DNA of 64,000 bases. Origin: UBA1351 sp965140555. Lineage in GTDB: Bacteria > Bacillota > Clostridia > Lachnospirales > Vallitaleaceae. Of the stretch, positions 1-9,193 are shown piece by piece (within the stretch, counting starts at the first letter, position 1; each line of letters begins with the position of its first letter). Made by a program: the position numbers and the translations under genes. The notes under the pieces are model-generated. The model did not search any database and had not been told where the DNA came from. It worked only from the letters and a program-made list of their open reading frames with translations. The stretch is taken from assembly GCA_965140555.1 (NCBI GenBank), contig OZ223259.1, positions 3,534,001 to 3,598,000 of the forward strand. The letters are read 5' to 3'.

Positions 1-1162
1 CTAAAATGTTTTTTTTCATATTATCTGTTCGACCCGTGAAGGAGCCCCATGCGCTTGTACCGGGACAAAGGAAGTAATCGATATTGGATTCTTCAAGTTT
101 TTTTGCGTGGTCATTAAAAGTTGCATCCCCTTCGTATATCCAATCTAGAAGGATAATATTCTCCGGGATTTTTTGGAGTAGATCAGGCTGATGAAGTATT
201 TGATCACCCCATATCATCATAATTCTATCATTTGCTTTACAATAATTGTTTAATTTGAAAATAAAATCAAAGTAAAGTTGATCTTTACCTATTTTTGCTA
301 CGACGTTTTTGCTTTTACCCATACCAAGTTCAAAAGGCTCGTCAAGGTTTACGTTTATGAAAGCTGAGGAGGTGGATTTAATCAAAGGTGATAATAAAGA
401 AGTAGCAAAAGAATAGGACTCGGAATCTGTTGGATTGAGAGTCATAGGAGGACGCCAATACAAACCGGCGAAGGTAAAACCTTCTTCGCACTCAGCTAAA
501 TGCTTTAACGGAGCTTTAGCAAGCCACTCGTTCATATGTCCCAGAATATTTTGATTAGGAACAAAATCAATAAAATGAGCCTTGGCATAGTTGCTCAAAT
601 CAGATAATTCTTCAGCAGTTAAAGGGGTATCATCTGAAAACAGATAACGATAAGTGGGGTAATCAAAGCAGAAACCTTCCATATAGAGCTGTAAATGATT
701 TATTCGCATGTCAGATAAATGATCAATCATGGAATATAAGGTTTCCATGGTTGGAATCTTGTTACGACCGATATCAATAAGAACCCCACGGGTTGGAAGA
801 GCCGGCTCATCTTCAACATAACAAAATGGAAGGGAAACAGAATGAAGCATAGATAACTGCTGAATACATTTGGAGGCATAATATAAACCGGCTGCATGGC
901 TGCAGCCGATAGAAAGACCTTTTTCATTTATAGTGAGAATAAACCCTTCGCAATGAAGCGGTGTGCGATAAATATCAAGTGATAATGTGTCTGTAGATAA
1001 TTCAGAGTATAGAAGACTCTTGAAAGTGGAGTGAGGGTCCCATCCATACATATCGCATTCACTGCTAAGAACTGAATCGATAGTAAGAACAATAGCAGAT
1101 CCAAGAGAGAGCGCTCCGTCGTAGTCTAGGAATAATTTTGGTGTTGGAAAAAGTAAGTCCAT
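1..1162 (-). CDS. GH20-type beta-N-acetylhexosaminidase (partial, C-terminus off the left edge)
   Basis: The reading frame stays open from an ATG at 1162 to the window edge (387 codons), with an AAAGGA ribosome binding site upstream. Residues around 120-145 (RGVLIDIGRNKIPTMETL) and the later VPNQNILGHMNEWL resemble the barrel of family 20 hexosaminidases. A Asp-Glu pair in the VNLDEPFELGMGKSK segment (D274-E275) is the expected catalytic pair. No signal peptide is visible, so the enzyme is probably cytoplasmic and would release terminal GlcNAc or GalNAc from imported oligosaccharides. It follows the regulator at 1208-1876 by 45 bases on the same strand and is probably co-transcribed with it. 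The family assignment rests on motif memory, and the exact substrate is unknown. Confidence 0.75.
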   Translation of the reverse strand, partial: MDLLFPTPKLFLDYDGALSLGSAIVLTIDSVLSSECDMYGWDPHSTFKSLLYSELSTDTLSLDIYRTPLHCEGFILTINEKGLSIGCSHAAGLYYASKCIQQLSMLHSVSLPFCYVEDEPALPTRGVLIDIGRNKIPTMETLYSMIDHLSDMRINHLQLYMEGFCFDYPTYRYLFSDDTPLTAEELSDLSNYAKAHFIDFVPNQNILGHMNEWLAKAPLKHLAECEEGFTFAGLYWRPPMTLNPTDSESYSFATSLLSPLIKSTSSAFINVNLDEPFELGMGKSKNVVAKIGKDQLYFDFIFKLNNYCKANDRIMMIWGDQILHQPDLLQKIPENIILLDWIYEGDATFNDHAKKLEESNIDYFLCPGTSAWGSFTGRTDNMKKNIL

Positions 1163-1207
1163 AGATTTGTCCTTTCTGCCATAGGATATCAACAACAAAA
1201 GTATAAG

Positions 1208-1876
1208 TTATATCTTTGTTGTATCAAGATTATCCGTATTAGTTTTGCTTGATTCAAGATAGTTATAAAATGTGAATTTACTTATACCGAGAAGTTCACA
1301 TATTTGCTCACTGGATTTTGTAATAAGAAAAGCACCTTTATCATCGAGATAACGTAAGAAAGAAATACGTTCCTTTTTATTCATTTCACTAGCAGGCTTA
1401 CCAATAAGTTCCTGCCCTTTTTTTATAAGATGATTTAGAAGGTTATTGACATCAGAAGTAAAGATTTCTTCTTCAGTATCCTCATTAGGGTCAAAGTTAT
1501 TCAACTGTTTCAAAAAGCCTTCAAACTGTAGAGACTCCGTGATGTCGTAATTGACACAAAGAGAACCGATGACCTTTTCCTCATCATCTTTGATATAAAT
1601 AGAAGAGGAACGTAATATACGACCGTCTTGTGTGGTTGTGATGTAGTTATAACGATCGCCATCGATAACAGAGCCACGTAATATTTCCAACCCTAGATTG
1701 CTCCCGCATCCTCCGGTTGCACGATTGGTTACATGTCCATTTCGGATATCGATAATTGTTTCATTATAATCTTTTGTTAAGTCATGTAAAACAACTTCAC
1801 ATTTGGTTCCGAAATGTTTGCTGATTAAGGTTAGTATTTGTTGCAAAGTACCAAGTTCATCATAAAGCGATTGCAT
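1208..1876 (-). CDS. YheO/DauR-type PAS-HTH transcriptional regulator
   Basis: This 222-residue protein has an N-terminal YheO-like PAS domain (about residues 8-120, including the ATGGCGSNLGLEILRG stretch). A C-terminal helix-turn-helix of the HTH_22 type follows (about residues 165-212, with SSEQICELLGISKFTFYNYL). In Pseudomonas the family member DauR controls D-arginine catabolism. Here the gene is divergent from an operon that contains three D-amino-acid-type genes as well as sugar hydrolases, so D-amino acids or a linked metabolite are plausible ligands. That is inference from context. A perfect 11-base inverted repeat at 1973-2011 in its upstream region is a candidate operator. Confidence 0.82.
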   Translation of the reverse strand: MQSLYDELGTLQQILTLISKHFGTKCEVVLHDLTKDYNETIIDIRNGHVTNRATGGCGSNLGLEILRGSVIDGDRYNYITTTQDGRILRSSSIYIKDDEEKVIGSLCVNYDITESLQFEGFLKQLNNFDPNEDTEEEIFTSDVNNLLNHLIKKGQELIGKPASEMNKKERISFLRYLDDKGAFLITKSSEQICELLGISKFTFYNYLESSKTNTDNLDTTKI

Positions 1877-2347
1877 AATTTATCTCCTTAAAATTACAGT
1901 AATATAGTCCTAAATTATTCATTAAAAGTTACCGATTCTATGTTCCTAATATCGAATGTATCTCGATTTAATGTAACATAATATACCCACGGTTGCCCTT
2001 TATTATGTTACGACGAGTTGATTGAGTATCTAGTAGTGTAAAAAGTCTCATATAGAATGGTAATAGTATAGCTTATTAGTCGTTAAATGAATAAGTCAAC
2101 TTAGTGGATATTATAGCATAAAAAAAAAGAACAAACAATTAAATCTAAAAAAAAATAAGAAAAAATACGAATAATAAGCAATAAATATAATTAAATTTAA
2201 GAAAAAAATAGGGTGAAAAAGCAAAAATTGAGTTGATAACTAAAAAAAAGTGTGATAATATAATCTTGTAACTAAGAAAAATGAAAAAAAGTTAGAAAAA
2301 ATGTTTCAATTCTAAAAAAAATCGATTACACAAAGGGAGGAACCAAA
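1877..2347. promoter_or_regulatory. Divergent control region between the regulator and the ABC sugar operon
   Basis: These 471 bases contain no gene. GTAACATAATA at 1973-1983 and TATTATGTTAC at 2001-2011 form a perfect inverted repeat with a 17-base spacer, a likely operator close to the leftward promoter. For the rightward operon, TTGATA at 2233-2238 is followed after 17 bases by TAATAT (2256-2261), overlapping TATAAT at 2259-2264. The 2100-2330 stretch is extremely A-rich on the plus strand. The ribosome binding site AAAGGGAGG lies at about 2332-2340 before the ATG at 2348. The promoter is called by eye only. Confidence 0.55.
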
Positions 2348-3667
2348 ATGGTATCAAAAAAATTTTTAGTTTTATGTCTCGCTTTAATGCTTAGTCTTGT
2401 AACTGCATGTGGTAATGGATCAGATTCAACAAACAATAACAGTGATTCGTCAGCTGACACTTCGACCAATAGTGTCGAAAAACAGAAATTAGTATTTTGG
2501 TATTCGCATACAGGAGAAGAAGGACAATATTATGTAGATGCAGTAAATGCATTCAATGCAAGTCAAGATGTTTACGAAGTGGAACCACTTAGTGTTACAG
2601 ACCAACAAAAATATATTGTTGCTATGGCAGGTAATGAAGCTCCTGATATTGTTGAAGTATCTAATCAGAATATCATTACGTATGCCGGACAGGGTTTAAT
2701 TGAACCTCTTTCAGAATATGCACAAAAGGATAACTATAAAATGGAGGGGGTTTATGCAGAACAAGCAATGATAGCCAATACACTTGACGAAACATTGTAT
2801 GGCGTTCCTTTAAGTTCGGTTATCATACAAATGTTTTACAACAAAGATATACTAGATGAATTAGGATATGATGCGCCACCGACAACTATGGAAGAATTAT
2901 ATAAAATGGCTATTGAAGCAACACAAACAGATGAAAGCGGGACAATCACACGTTTGGGATATCCCTTATTTCCATTAGCATCAGCACGACAAGAACTTAT
3001 CTATGCCTTTGGCGGTAGATGGTGGTCCGAAGACGGATTAACAGTAACACCAAACGATCCTCAGATATTAGACAGTTTAGCAATGAATGTAGAATATAGA
3101 GAGCAGTATGGTATACAAAAAGTTCAAGAGTTTGTTGCTACGGCAAACACAAACCGTTACACTGAAAATGACATGTTTTTTGCAGGAAAACAACTATTCA
3201 GATTTGACGGAACATGGCTTGCGACGATGATTGACAATTATAACTCTGATTTGAATTATGGTGTAGCCCTTATACCTGGAACAGAAGCGCATCCGGATGA
3301 CTTGGGGGCAAGTCGATATGAAACAACATCTCTAGCTATTCCTGTAGTTGCCACTGAGAAACAAGGTGCATGGGAATTCATTAAATTCTTATCGAACAGT
3401 GAAGAGACTAAAAAACTTCTATTAGGTAATGGTAATTTGCCGGCATTACTTTCTTTATATGATGATGAAGATATTCTTACACAACCAAACTTTGATATTT
3501 TTGTCGAAGCATTAAAATTAGAAAAAGGAATCCAATATCCTAAAATTACAGATTTAGCAAAGTATAATTCATTGATAGAAAGTTATTTGGATTATGTCTA
3601 TAATGGTTTAGCAACGCCGGAAGAAGCTATGGAAAATTTAGCTGTTGAAGCGGAGTTGTTACAGTAA
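2348..3667 (+). CDS. ABC sugar transporter substrate-binding lipoprotein (family 1)
   Basis: The 439-residue protein starts with a lipoprotein signal peptide whose lipobox ends VTAC (Cys21), followed by a Ser/Asn/Asp-rich tether. The mature part (from about residue 45, KLVFWYSHTGEEG) has the pattern of carbohydrate-binding family 1 proteins, including the APDIVEVSN segment and an aromatic-rich pocket (GGRWWSEDGL, FRFDGTWLATM). It would be anchored outside the membrane and deliver oligosaccharide to the permeases encoded next. A strong GGGAGG ribosome binding site precedes the ATG. Neighbouring GH2 and GH125 genes suggest a mannose-containing ligand, which is inference. Confidence 0.93.
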   Translation: MVSKKFLVLCLALMLSLVTACGNGSDSTNNNSDSSADTSTNSVEKQKLVFWYSHTGEEGQYYVDAVNAFNASQDVYEVEPLSVTDQQKYIVAMAGNEAPDIVEVSNQNIITYAGQGLIEPLSEYAQKDNYKMEGVYAEQAMIANTLDETLYGVPLSSVIIQMFYNKDILDELGYDAPPTTMEELYKMAIEATQTDESGTITRLGYPLFPLASARQELIYAFGGRWWSEDGLTVTPNDPQILDSLAMNVEYREQYGIQKVQEFVATANTNRYTENDMFFAGKQLFRFDGTWLATMIDNYNSDLNYGVALIPGTEAHPDDLGASRYETTSLAIPVVATEKQGAWEFIKFLSNSEETKKLLLGNGNLPALLSLYDDEDILTQPNFDIFVEALKLEKGIQYPKITDLAKYNSLIESYLDYVYNGLATPEEAMENLAVEAELLQ

Positions 3668-3762
3668 CCGTTTTATAGTTGATACTTCTTGTAAGTGGTG
3701 TTCAATAGGTAGATAATGAATTTAGTGAAAATAGAAAGTAAAAAAATGAAAGGGGTATCCAC

Positions 3763-4704
3763 ATGACAACAGAAACATATAGAAATAAGAAAAGAAGACA
3801 TCGCGATACAAGGAACGGATTTCTGTTTGCATTGCCATGGATTGTGGGGTTTCTAGCATTTAGTGTATTGCCACTAGCTACTTCGTTATATTATAGTTTT
3901 ACTACTTTTAATCCGGTGCGTCCACCGGTGTGGGTTGGGCTCGATAATTTCAAATATATATTTCGAGATCCACTTGTAATTAAAAGCTTGGGAAATACAC
4001 TTTTCATGGCATTTGTATCAACTCCGATTAATTTATTTATTGCACTCTTTTTGGCATCACTTCTGAACCGTACATTTAGGGGAAGAGGTGCTGCCAGAAC
4101 GATATTCTTCATGCCTTCAATCATTCCTATGATAGCAGCTACAATGGTCTGGATATGGATGTTTGATCCTACATACGGTTATATAAATCGAGCTTTAGAC
4201 TTTATTGGTATAGATGGTCCATCCTGGTTGGTGGATCCATCCTATACTAAATGGGCTCTGGTTATGATGGGAACATGGTGTGTCGGAACAACAATGTTAA
4301 TATGTTTGGCAGCGTTGCAGGATGTACCGAAAAGTTATTATGAATCTGCTGAAATTGATGGGGCCAATGCTTTTTCGATTTTTTTCAAGATTACATTGCC
4401 TAGCGTTGCCCATGTACTTGTATATCAGGGAATATTGAACATCATTAATGCTTTTCAATATTTTACACAGGTATATGTCATCATTAACGCAAGCAGCGGT
4501 GGAGGTACTAGCAATGCAGGAGGCGGACCCGCCAATTCAATACTTATGTATCCGCTCTATCTCTTTAATACAGCTTTTTCCTATATGCAAATGGGACGTG
4601 CTTCAGCAATGGCGTGGCTTCTTTTCGTTATTGTAAGTATCATTACATTTATTATGATTAAGGTGACAAGCAGAATGTCTCGAAACGGAATTGGAGGGGA
4701 ATAG
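3763..4704 (+). CDS. ABC sugar transporter permease, MalF/UgpA type
   Basis: This 313-residue integral membrane protein has about six predicted transmembrane segments. The binding-protein-dependent permease EAA loop appears as ESAEIDGANAFSIFFKITLP (about residues 194-213), which contacts the ATPase. The length and the charged N-terminus (KKRRHRDTRNG) are usual for this family. It pairs with the permease encoded next. No ATPase gene is present in the locus, so a shared MsmX-type ATPase encoded elsewhere is expected, as is common in Firmicutes. Confidence 0.93.
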   Translation: MTTETYRNKKRRHRDTRNGFLFALPWIVGFLAFSVLPLATSLYYSFTTFNPVRPPVWVGLDNFKYIFRDPLVIKSLGNTLFMAFVSTPINLFIALFLASLLNRTFRGRGAARTIFFMPSIIPMIAATMVWIWMFDPTYGYINRALDFIGIDGPSWLVDPSYTKWALVMMGTWCVGTTMLICLAALQDVPKSYYESAEIDGANAFSIFFKITLPSVAHVLVYQGILNIINAFQYFTQVYVIINASSGGGTSNAGGGPANSILMYPLYLFNTAFSYMQMGRASAMAWLLFVIVSIITFIMIKVTSRMSRNGIGGE

Positions 4705-4705
4705 T

Positions 4706-5554
4706 ATGAACTTATTAAAAAAATATTTCAATAAAAAATTTATCAGAAAATTACCGGTTAACATACTTACACTCTTCATTTGTGTCATTTTTTTCTCTCC
4801 GTTCTTAATCATGGTAACGACAGCGTTAAAAACAAACTCAGATGCATTTCAATTACCGGTACGATTATTGCCAAGAAAACTGATATGGAGTAATTTTCCG
4901 GAAGCTCTTGCGCAAATTCCATACATACGATACATGTTAAACACAATCTTCATAACACTATTGTCGGTTCTGGGACAATTCGTATCAACACCTCTTGTTG
5001 CATACTCTTTAGCAAAAATCAAGTGGAAAGGATCTATTGTTATTTCGAGTCTCATTATGGGAACGATGATGATTCCGATTACAGTTACAATGATTCCTCT
5101 ATATAGAATATGGGCATCATTGGGATTAACCAATACATATATACCGTTAATTTTGCCTACTTTTTTTGGAAGTCCATTTTATATTATTATTATGCGTCAG
5201 TTTTTCTCGGGTCTGCCGGATTCACTCATGGAAGCCGCAGAAATAGACGGAGCAGGAGAACTGAGACGTTATATTTCCATTGCATTGCCACTTTCAAAGC
5301 CGGCGTTGACAACTGTTGGGATATTTGCATTTATTAATGCATGGTCGGATTACTTGAATCCATTAATCTACATTAATAAGACAGAAAAATTAACATTGTC
5401 ATTAGGATTACAAGGATTCTTGAATGAGTTTTCCGTTGACTGGACACATTTAATGGCTGCGGCAACAATGTTTGTTATTCCGGTTATAATCTTCTTTCTA
5501 ATATTTCAGCGTAATTTTGTAGAAGGTATTTCTACATCAGGAATAAAAGGATAA
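4706..5554 (+). CDS. ABC sugar transporter permease, MalG type
   Basis: This is the second permease of the importer, 282 residues with about six transmembrane segments. Its EAA loop reads EAAEIDGAGELRRYISIALP. The ATG at 4706 is preferred over the TTG at 4691 because GGAGGGG lies just upstream of it and the gene then starts one base after the stop of the previous gene. The tight spacing indicates one transcript with the upstream binding protein and permease. Confidence 0.93.
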   Translation: MNLLKKYFNKKFIRKLPVNILTLFICVIFFSPFLIMVTTALKTNSDAFQLPVRLLPRKLIWSNFPEALAQIPYIRYMLNTIFITLLSVLGQFVSTPLVAYSLAKIKWKGSIVISSLIMGTMMIPITVTMIPLYRIWASLGLTNTYIPLILPTFFGSPFYIIIMRQFFSGLPDSLMEAAEIDGAGELRRYISIALPLSKPALTTVGIFAFINAWSDYLNPLIYINKTEKLTLSLGLQGFLNEFSVDWTHLMAAATMFVIPVIIFFLIFQRNFVEGISTSGIKG

Positions 5555-5597
5555 ATATTAATAACATAAGGTGTAAATAGTGAAAGAGGTAAAAGAA

Positions 5598-8069
5598 ATG
5601 AGACAAAAAAGGAGCTTAAATGGAATATGGAAGTGGAAAAGTGCTGAAGAAGAATTCTATCATGAAGGTCATGTTCCGGGCACTGTGCTAACAGACATGT
5701 TAGATGGGAATATGATAGAGGATCCTTACTGGAGAATGAATGAATATGCAACAAAAAATCTTTTCTATAAAGACTATGTTTATTGCCATACGTTTAATGC
5801 TACAAATGAAATGCTTAGTTCTGATGTAGTTAATTTGGTTTTTGAGGGATTGGATACATTAGCGGAAGTAAAGATAAATGGACAATTAGTACTCAGCGCC
5901 AAAGATATGCATCGGACCTATCGAATAGAGATTAAAGAGTATTTGCAAGAAATGAATACAATTGTAGTTAAGTTAGAGTCTCCGTTACGCTATATAGAAG
6001 ATGCTCATGAGAGAAGTGATATTTTTTATTCATCGACGGGGTGTCAAAAAGGAAATGGTAAGCTACGCAAGGCTCACTATATGTTTGGCTGGGATTGGGG
6101 TCCACAGATTCCGGATGCAGGTATTTTTAGGGATGTGTATTTGGAGTATGGATCTTCAGTTATAATGGAGGACGTCAGAATACGTCAATATCATCAAGAG
6201 GGTCAGGTAAGAGTTGAGGCAACCGTTGACCTGGCGGGAGATAGCAGGGATGATTATTATATTGAGTTGAGCATTGAAGGTCCTGAAGACTCAGATGAGA
6301 TTCAAAAGAATACATCCATTGATTGTAAAAAAGCCGTTGTGGATATTGATGCCCCCAAACTATGGTGGCCAAATGGCTATGGAAAACAGCCATTATATAA
6401 TGTTAGCGTGACCTTGTTATCAGATAATAAAAAAATAGATCAATACAATTGTACTATTGGTCTTCGTACTATAACAGTTTGTACAGATGCGGATGAATGG
6501 GGGAATCAATTTGCGCTTGTTGTCAATGGACATAAGATCTTTGCAATGGGTGCCAATTATATTCCGGAGGATAATATTCTTGGTAAAGTTAATGTCCAAC
6601 GTACAGAGAAACTTATACAATCATGTGTTAAGGCAAATTTTAATTGTTTACGTGTATGGGGAGGGGGATATTACCCGGATGATTTCTTCTATGATTTATG
6701 TGACAAGTATGGAATTATCATTTGGCAAGACTTGATGTTTGCATGTAATGTCTATGATCTTAATGATACATTTGAGGAAGATATTTTGGCTGAAACAGTG
6801 GATAATGTGCGACGTCTCCGTAACCATGCTTCTCTTGGATTATGGTGTGGAAATAATGAAATGGAATGGGGATGGAGAGATTGGGGACGCCTTGAAGGGC
6901 ACAGGCCCAAATATAAGGCGGATTACATCAAAATTTTTGAAATGTTGTTGCCACGTACTGTAGCTAAGTATGATGATCAAACATACTACTGGCTATCGTC
7001 ACCGTCATCCGGAGGATCCTTTGACAATCCTAATGATTTTGAAAGAGGAGATAATCACTATTGGGAAGTCTGGCATTCCAATAAACCCTTTACGGAATAT
7101 AGAGATTTTTATTTTCGCTTTTGCTCGGAATTTGGTTTTCAGTCATTTCCGGGTAAAAAGACATTAGCCAGTTTTTGTGATGCAGAGGATATGAATATTT
7201 TTAGTGAAGTGATGGAATCACATCAAAAAAATGGGATGGCTAATACTAAAATTTTTTCCTATATAGCAGAGTACTATAAATATCCAAAGGATATGGATAG
7301 TATTGCTTATATTTCTCAGGTTCTGCAATTGAAAGCCATTCAGTACGGTGTCGATCACTGGCGCAGAAATTTCGGAAGATGTATGGGAGCAATATATTGG
7401 CAACTTAATGACTGTTGGCCTGTTGCATCGTGGTCAAGCCTAGATTATTACGGTAGATGGAAAGCCTTACATTACGGTGCTAAGCGTTTCTATCAACGTA
7501 TTATGGCGACAGCTTGTGAAAAAGAGGAACTAAGTACAGAGATTGATTATTATATCCACAATGAAAGTTTTGAAGCTCAATCGATGGGACTAAAGGTAAA
7601 ACTAATTGATCATAATCTGAATGAATTATGGAGTACAGAAAAAACCGTAATAGTTGAACCATTTCAGGTAATCAATGCATTACAAGTTGATTTTTCAAAT
7701 ATGATTGATCAGAACATGCTTAAAAAAACCGTTGCAGTATTTGAGCTGATTAAGGATGGCGAGAAAATTAGCACAGGAACTACACTCTTTGTTAAACCTA
7801 AACATTTTGAATATCAGTCGCCTAACTACACAACTGAAATGAGCGATGAAGGGACATTCTATAAGGTATGGGTACAAAGCGATGTATATGCTAATTTTGT
7901 CGAGTTGGATTTTAGTGACACGGATGTAATCTTGAGTGACAACTATGTGGATATTACTTCAGAAAAAGGCATTGAAATTATCATTCAGAAAGAAGATGTC
8001 GAGGGTAGCTATACAGTAGAAGAATTACATAAGCAGCTTCAGTTGCGAAGTGTTGCAGAAAGTTTTTAG
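5598..8069 (+). CDS. GH2 beta-mannosidase
   Basis: This 823-residue enzyme lacks a signal peptide and so acts in the cytoplasm on imported oligosaccharide. It has the GH2 order: an N-terminal sugar-binding jelly roll, an immunoglobulin-like domain, the catalytic barrel and C-terminal beta domains. The acid/base is E421 in LWCGNNEMEWG. The nucleophile is E511 in CSEFGFQS, a motif characteristic of beta-mannosidases among GH2 enzymes. A PKLWWPNGYGKQPLYNV segment closes the second domain. The ATG at 5598 is chosen because AGAGG lies 8 bases upstream; the GTG at 5580 is an alternative. It would cleave Man-beta-1,4-GlcNAc or beta-mannan ends; the GH125 neighbour favours N-glycan core fragments. 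Confidence 0.88.
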   Translation: MRQKRSLNGIWKWKSAEEEFYHEGHVPGTVLTDMLDGNMIEDPYWRMNEYATKNLFYKDYVYCHTFNATNEMLSSDVVNLVFEGLDTLAEVKINGQLVLSAKDMHRTYRIEIKEYLQEMNTIVVKLESPLRYIEDAHERSDIFYSSTGCQKGNGKLRKAHYMFGWDWGPQIPDAGIFRDVYLEYGSSVIMEDVRIRQYHQEGQVRVEATVDLAGDSRDDYYIELSIEGPEDSDEIQKNTSIDCKKAVVDIDAPKLWWPNGYGKQPLYNVSVTLLSDNKKIDQYNCTIGLRTITVCTDADEWGNQFALVVNGHKIFAMGANYIPEDNILGKVNVQRTEKLIQSCVKANFNCLRVWGGGYYPDDFFYDLCDKYGIIIWQDLMFACNVYDLNDTFEEDILAETVDNVRRLRNHASLGLWCGNNEMEWGWRDWGRLEGHRPKYKADYIKIFEMLLPRTVAKYDDQTYYWLSSPSSGGSFDNPNDFERGDNHYWEVWHSNKPFTEYRDFYFRFCSEFGFQSFPGKKTLASFCDAEDMNIFSEVMESHQKNGMANTKIFSYIAEYYKYPKDMDSIAYISQVLQLKAIQYGVDHWRRNFGRCMGAIYWQLNDCWPVASWSSLDYYGRWKALHYGAKRFYQRIMATACEKEELSTEIDYYIHNESFEAQSMGLKVKLIDHNLNELWSTEKTVIVEPFQVINALQVDFSNMIDQNMLKKTVAVFELIKDGEKISTGTTLFVKPKHFEYQSPNYTTEMSDEGTFYKVWVQSDVYANFVELDFSDTDVILSDNYVDITSEKGIEIIIQKEDVEGSYTVEELHKQLQLRSVAESF

Positions 8070-8077
8070 GTGATGAT

Positions 8078-9193
8078 ATGAAAAAAGATATAGTTGATAT
8101 GTTAGAAACACCTTGTATTGTTATTGATATGGAACAGACAAAAAAGAATATAGCGCGTATGCAAAAATTGGCAGGAGATGCTGGATGTACGTTAAGACCG
8201 CATATAAAAACACATAAGATGCCGTTATTTGCCAAAATGCAATTGGCTGCGGGAGCCAAAGGGATAACATGTGCAAAGGTATCAGAGGCAGAGGTTATGG
8301 CTAACAGCGGTATACGAGATATTTTTATTGCATATCCTATGGTTGGTAAATTTCGATTGAAACGTGTTCTAGAACTTCATCGTAAAATTGAACGTCTAAT
8401 CCTCGCTGTGGATAGTATAGAAACAGCACAGATGCTTAATGACGCAGCAGTCGGAGCAAATACAATCGTAGAAGTTCGACTTGAGGTAGATACCGGTGCA
8501 AAAAGAACCGGAGTTCTTAAAGAAAAAGCTACGGAATTGGCAAGTGAAATTGCAAGGATGCCTGGTCTTAGACTGACAGGGATATATACGTTCAAGAGTC
8601 TTATTTATCAAGGGCAGCCAACGACAGACCCTATGATTGCAGGGCGTGAAGAAGGCGAGCTTATGGAAGCGATTGCCAAGGATATTAGTGCAAAGGGGAT
8701 TGAGTTGAAGGATATTAGTGCAGGTTCAACACCAACAGGGATTGCTGTTGCTAATACTGGGAAAGTGAATGAAATTAGACCGGGTACATATATATTTAAT
8801 GATTATATGGTATGTATGGAAAAAGCAGCAAGGATTGAAGATATAGCCGTTCGATTGTATGCAACTGTAGTCAGTACACCATCTGAAGAATATGCTGTAA
8901 TTGACGGAGGAACGAAGACTTTTCCTATGGATATAGAGTTGGATAAACCGCCGTACTATTATCCTGGATATGCAATTGTAGTAGGCAGAGAAGATCTTCG
9001 ATTAACACGTATGAATGAAGAACATGGAATTTTAATTTCGACAGAAGGGAAACATGGTCTTCAAGTGGGACAAGTTTTGGAACTGATACCAATTCATGTA
9101 TGTACAGCGATAAATATGCAAAACTTTGTGTACGTATATGATGGCGAAAAAGTAAAACAGGAGGTTGTAGAAGGAAGAGGGATGTTGGTTTAA
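8078..9193 (+). CDS. DSD1/D-threonine-aldolase-like PLP enzyme (alanine racemase N-terminal fold)
   Basis: The 371-residue protein has the fold-type III PLP barrel. The cofactor lysine is probably K44 in LRPHIKTHK, and the C-terminal metal-binding domain includes the IPIHVCTAINMQNFVYV segment with the His-x-Cys pair typical of this family. Members are D-serine dehydratases, D-threonine aldolases and 3-hydroxy-D-aspartate aldolases; the exact reaction cannot be read from sequence. The gene lies 8 bases after the beta-mannosidase, and its stop overlaps the start of the D-aminoacylase. It therefore probably acts on the D-amino acid released by that enzyme. Confidence 0.85.
   Translation: MKKDIVDMLETPCIVIDMEQTKKNIARMQKLAGDAGCTLRPHIKTHKMPLFAKMQLAAGAKGITCAKVSEAEVMANSGIRDIFIAYPMVGKFRLKRVLELHRKIERLILAVDSIETAQMLNDAAVGANTIVEVRLEVDTGAKRTGVLKEKATELASEIARMPGLRLTGIYTFKSLIYQGQPTTDPMIAGREEGELMEAIAKDISAKGIELKDISAGSTPTGIAVANTGKVNEIRPGTYIFNDYMVCMEKAARIEDIAVRLYATVVSTPSEEYAVIDGGTKTFPMDIELDKPPYYYPGYAIVVGREDLRLTRMNEEHGILISTEGKHGLQVGQVLELIPIHVCTAINMQNFVYVYDGEKVKQEVVEGRGMLV

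Noticed and set aside
2100..2330. Extremely A-rich stretch as a replication origin or AT-rich insertion
   Set aside because: No DnaA boxes, iterons or ORF were seen; it fits an AT-rich promoter region of a low-GC genome.
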